NCBI GenBank assembly: GCA_905182985.1
Contig: CAJJDN010000157.1
Span: 90,992 to 154,991, forward strand
DNA from: Paramecium sonneborni
Taxonomy: Eukaryota > Ciliophora > Oligohymenophorea > Peniculida > Parameciidae
DNA: 64,000 nucleotides
Direction: 5' to 3'
How positions within the stretch are numbered: the first letter of the stretch is position 1; each line of letters starts with the position of its first letter. The notes beneath the pieces are model-generated. The model saw only the letters and a program-made list of their open reading frames with translations, ran no database searches and had not been told where the DNA came from. The position numbers and the translations under genes were made by a program. This document shows positions 62,796 through 64,000 of the stretch, in pieces.

Positions 62796-64000
62796 TCATG
62801 CTTTAGCTATTCTACCATTTAAGAAATCTAAAAATGGTGGTGTTTAAACAACTTATAATGCTTTAGCTAAGACTGCTAATTCTTATTAGACAGAAGCCTA
62901 TAAAAAATGAATAAGATTAATAAAATACCACAATATCATCATGAATTTTAAGATTAGCTGAATAATTATTATTTTCAGTTCTTAATCTATCTTAATAAGC
63001 TTTAAGATCAGCTTCTCTTGTAGAAATCATAGTTTAAACATCAGAAATTCTAACAGTTTTATCTTCTCTTTCTTAATAGAAATCAGCATATTATTAATCA
63101 AAGACTGCTTTTTCAGCTGTTAATTATTATCTTCTTAATTCATCTTATTATTTTTAACTGTCTTCATCTTTATAAGCTTTAGTTAAAGCATCAAAAATAT
63201 TTAATCTCAAACTATTTAAGAAATCACACATTTCCTTTAAAACTTATCTATCTTTAAAATTGAATCCTTCAGTTAAATTGGTTAATGCTTAAATGAAAGA
63301 TGAATATTAATGTCCAAAGTTTTCAGTATTAGCTTTAACTTATCTTAAAGCTTTATTAACTTTATGTTTTTATTCATCTGAAACTTCAATAAAAGCAGCT
63401 CTAACTTCTCCAGATTTAAATAGATCAGTTAATAAATCTAATGCTTCATCAATATTTCTAAGTGCATCAGTAAATTCAGTAGTTGTTAATACAAATGAAT
63501 TATGTTGTGTATTTCTAGCAGCTTCAGCTTCTTAAAATGATTAAGTATTATCTGTTTATTTAGCTTTAAGTCCTAAAAGTATCTATAATAAATAATAATA
63601 ATAATATACATCATCTAATTCATGAAGTCGTGGTATCAATTCTGAATTTAAAACTTTCTTTTCTCTATTGATATCAAATTCAGCTTAATTTGCTTATGAA
63701 CTAAGAGATATAACTTTAGCATTATGTTCACTTTCAATAACTTCCCATTAAGTGTTTTCTAATTTCAATCTTTCTTCAATTTATCTACCAAAAGCTTTAA
63801 CTCCTTCAGTAAGAGAATCAACAGCTCCTGTAACTCTCATTGTCACTTCTGCTAAATCAATTACTAAATGTCCAATCTTTGAAGATGTTAATTCATCAAT
63901 TTATTATTAAACTCCTGGGTTCACATATTGATCCATTACACCTTAATTACTTTCATTATTTTTTTATTTATTTACTTTTAAATTGTTGTTGATGTGACAA
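62796..64000 (-). CDS. Trichocyst matrix protein-like coiled-coil protein, 5' end uncertain
   Basis: Stop TGA at 62796-62798; two introns (62898-62928, 31 nt; 63583-63609, 27 nt). An internal ATG at 63936 (MDQYVNPGVQQQIDELTSSK) begins the recognisable part, but the frame stays open to the window edge and no signal peptide follows that ATG, so the true start is probably beyond 64000. Heptad-rich helix throughout (TSSKIGHLVIDLAEVTMRV, ISTREADLKAYQDRLRTEN) with the repeated STREADL...NY pattern typical of Paramecium trichocyst matrix proteins, and a C-terminal PPFLDFLNGR motif. Would be stored in trichocyst granules. Confidence 0.75.

Noticed and set aside
1..64000. CRISPR arrays, bacterial operons, ribosome binding sites, insertion sequences
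   Set aside because: No spaced palindromic repeats or transposase motifs were seen, and the genome is eukaryotic by introns and gene content.
1..64000. tRNA or rRNA genes
   Set aside because: No cloverleaf with a GGTTCGA-type T arm or rRNA-like GC-richer stretch was recognised; a covariance-model search would be needed to exclude them.
1..64000. Telomeric C4A2/C3A-type repeats marking a chromosome end
   Set aside because: No run of such repeats occurs; the nearest is an AAAAC-type simple repeat near 48690, which is not telomeric.

Overview
The window reads as a draft macronuclear scaffold of a Paramecium-like ciliate. Reading frames stay open only if TAA and TAG encode glutamine and TGA is the sole stop. 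Introns are tiny (about 19-40 nt, mostly 23-29, GTA...TAG). The sequence is very AT-rich, genes are packed 25-300 bp apart on both strands, and two genes look like trichocyst matrix proteins. Standard-code ORFs here are mostly shadows; the genes below were read by hand with code 6 and intron removal.

Layout. 1-1791: 3' end of an ER Hsp70 (BiP) and a sterol desaturase/fatty acid hydroxylase. 1824-9919 (minus): a secreted repeat protein and three related zinc-finger/coiled-coil proteins. 9920-17705: gene-poor, with decayed-looking fragments and an ADP-ribosyltransferase-fold gene. 17706-28370: a truncated globin, an oxysterol-binding protein and two tandem Ufd2-type ubiquitin E4 genes. 29405-33435: an EF-hand axonemal (DRC8/EFCAB2-like) protein and a fourth zinc-finger/coiled-coil protein. 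34038-42953: an acidic-repeat protein, an UNC93-like transporter and a giant USP9X-type deubiquitinase. 42999-51002: EFHC1/Rib72-like DM10 protein, a membrane protein, a PX sorting nexin, a Rab-like GTPase, ribosomal protein uL23, an unknown protein and a trichocyst matrix protein. 52167-61174: a 9-kb gene for a cysteine-rich, beta-helix, multi-pass surface protein. 61232-64000: an Aurora-like kinase with a DFS motif and a second trichocyst matrix protein that may run off the edge.

The scaffold carries five gap marks (single N at 5498, 10608, 13672, 24640; an N run at 30857-31042). Each is flanked by a perfect direct duplication of 0.88-1.57 kb. These look like contig ends that overlap but were never merged, so apparent extra gene copies beside them are probably artefacts. 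The tandem E4 pair is different: the copies diverge, have different N termini, and look like a true duplication.

Functionally the genes are ordinary housekeeping and ciliate-specific ones: ubiquitin (two E4s, one USP), membrane traffic (Rab, PX nexin, OSBP), cilia (EFHC1, DRC8), regulated secretion (trichocyst proteins) and cell surface. No operon-like pathway grouping is evident. Function calls rest on remembered motifs, not on searches.
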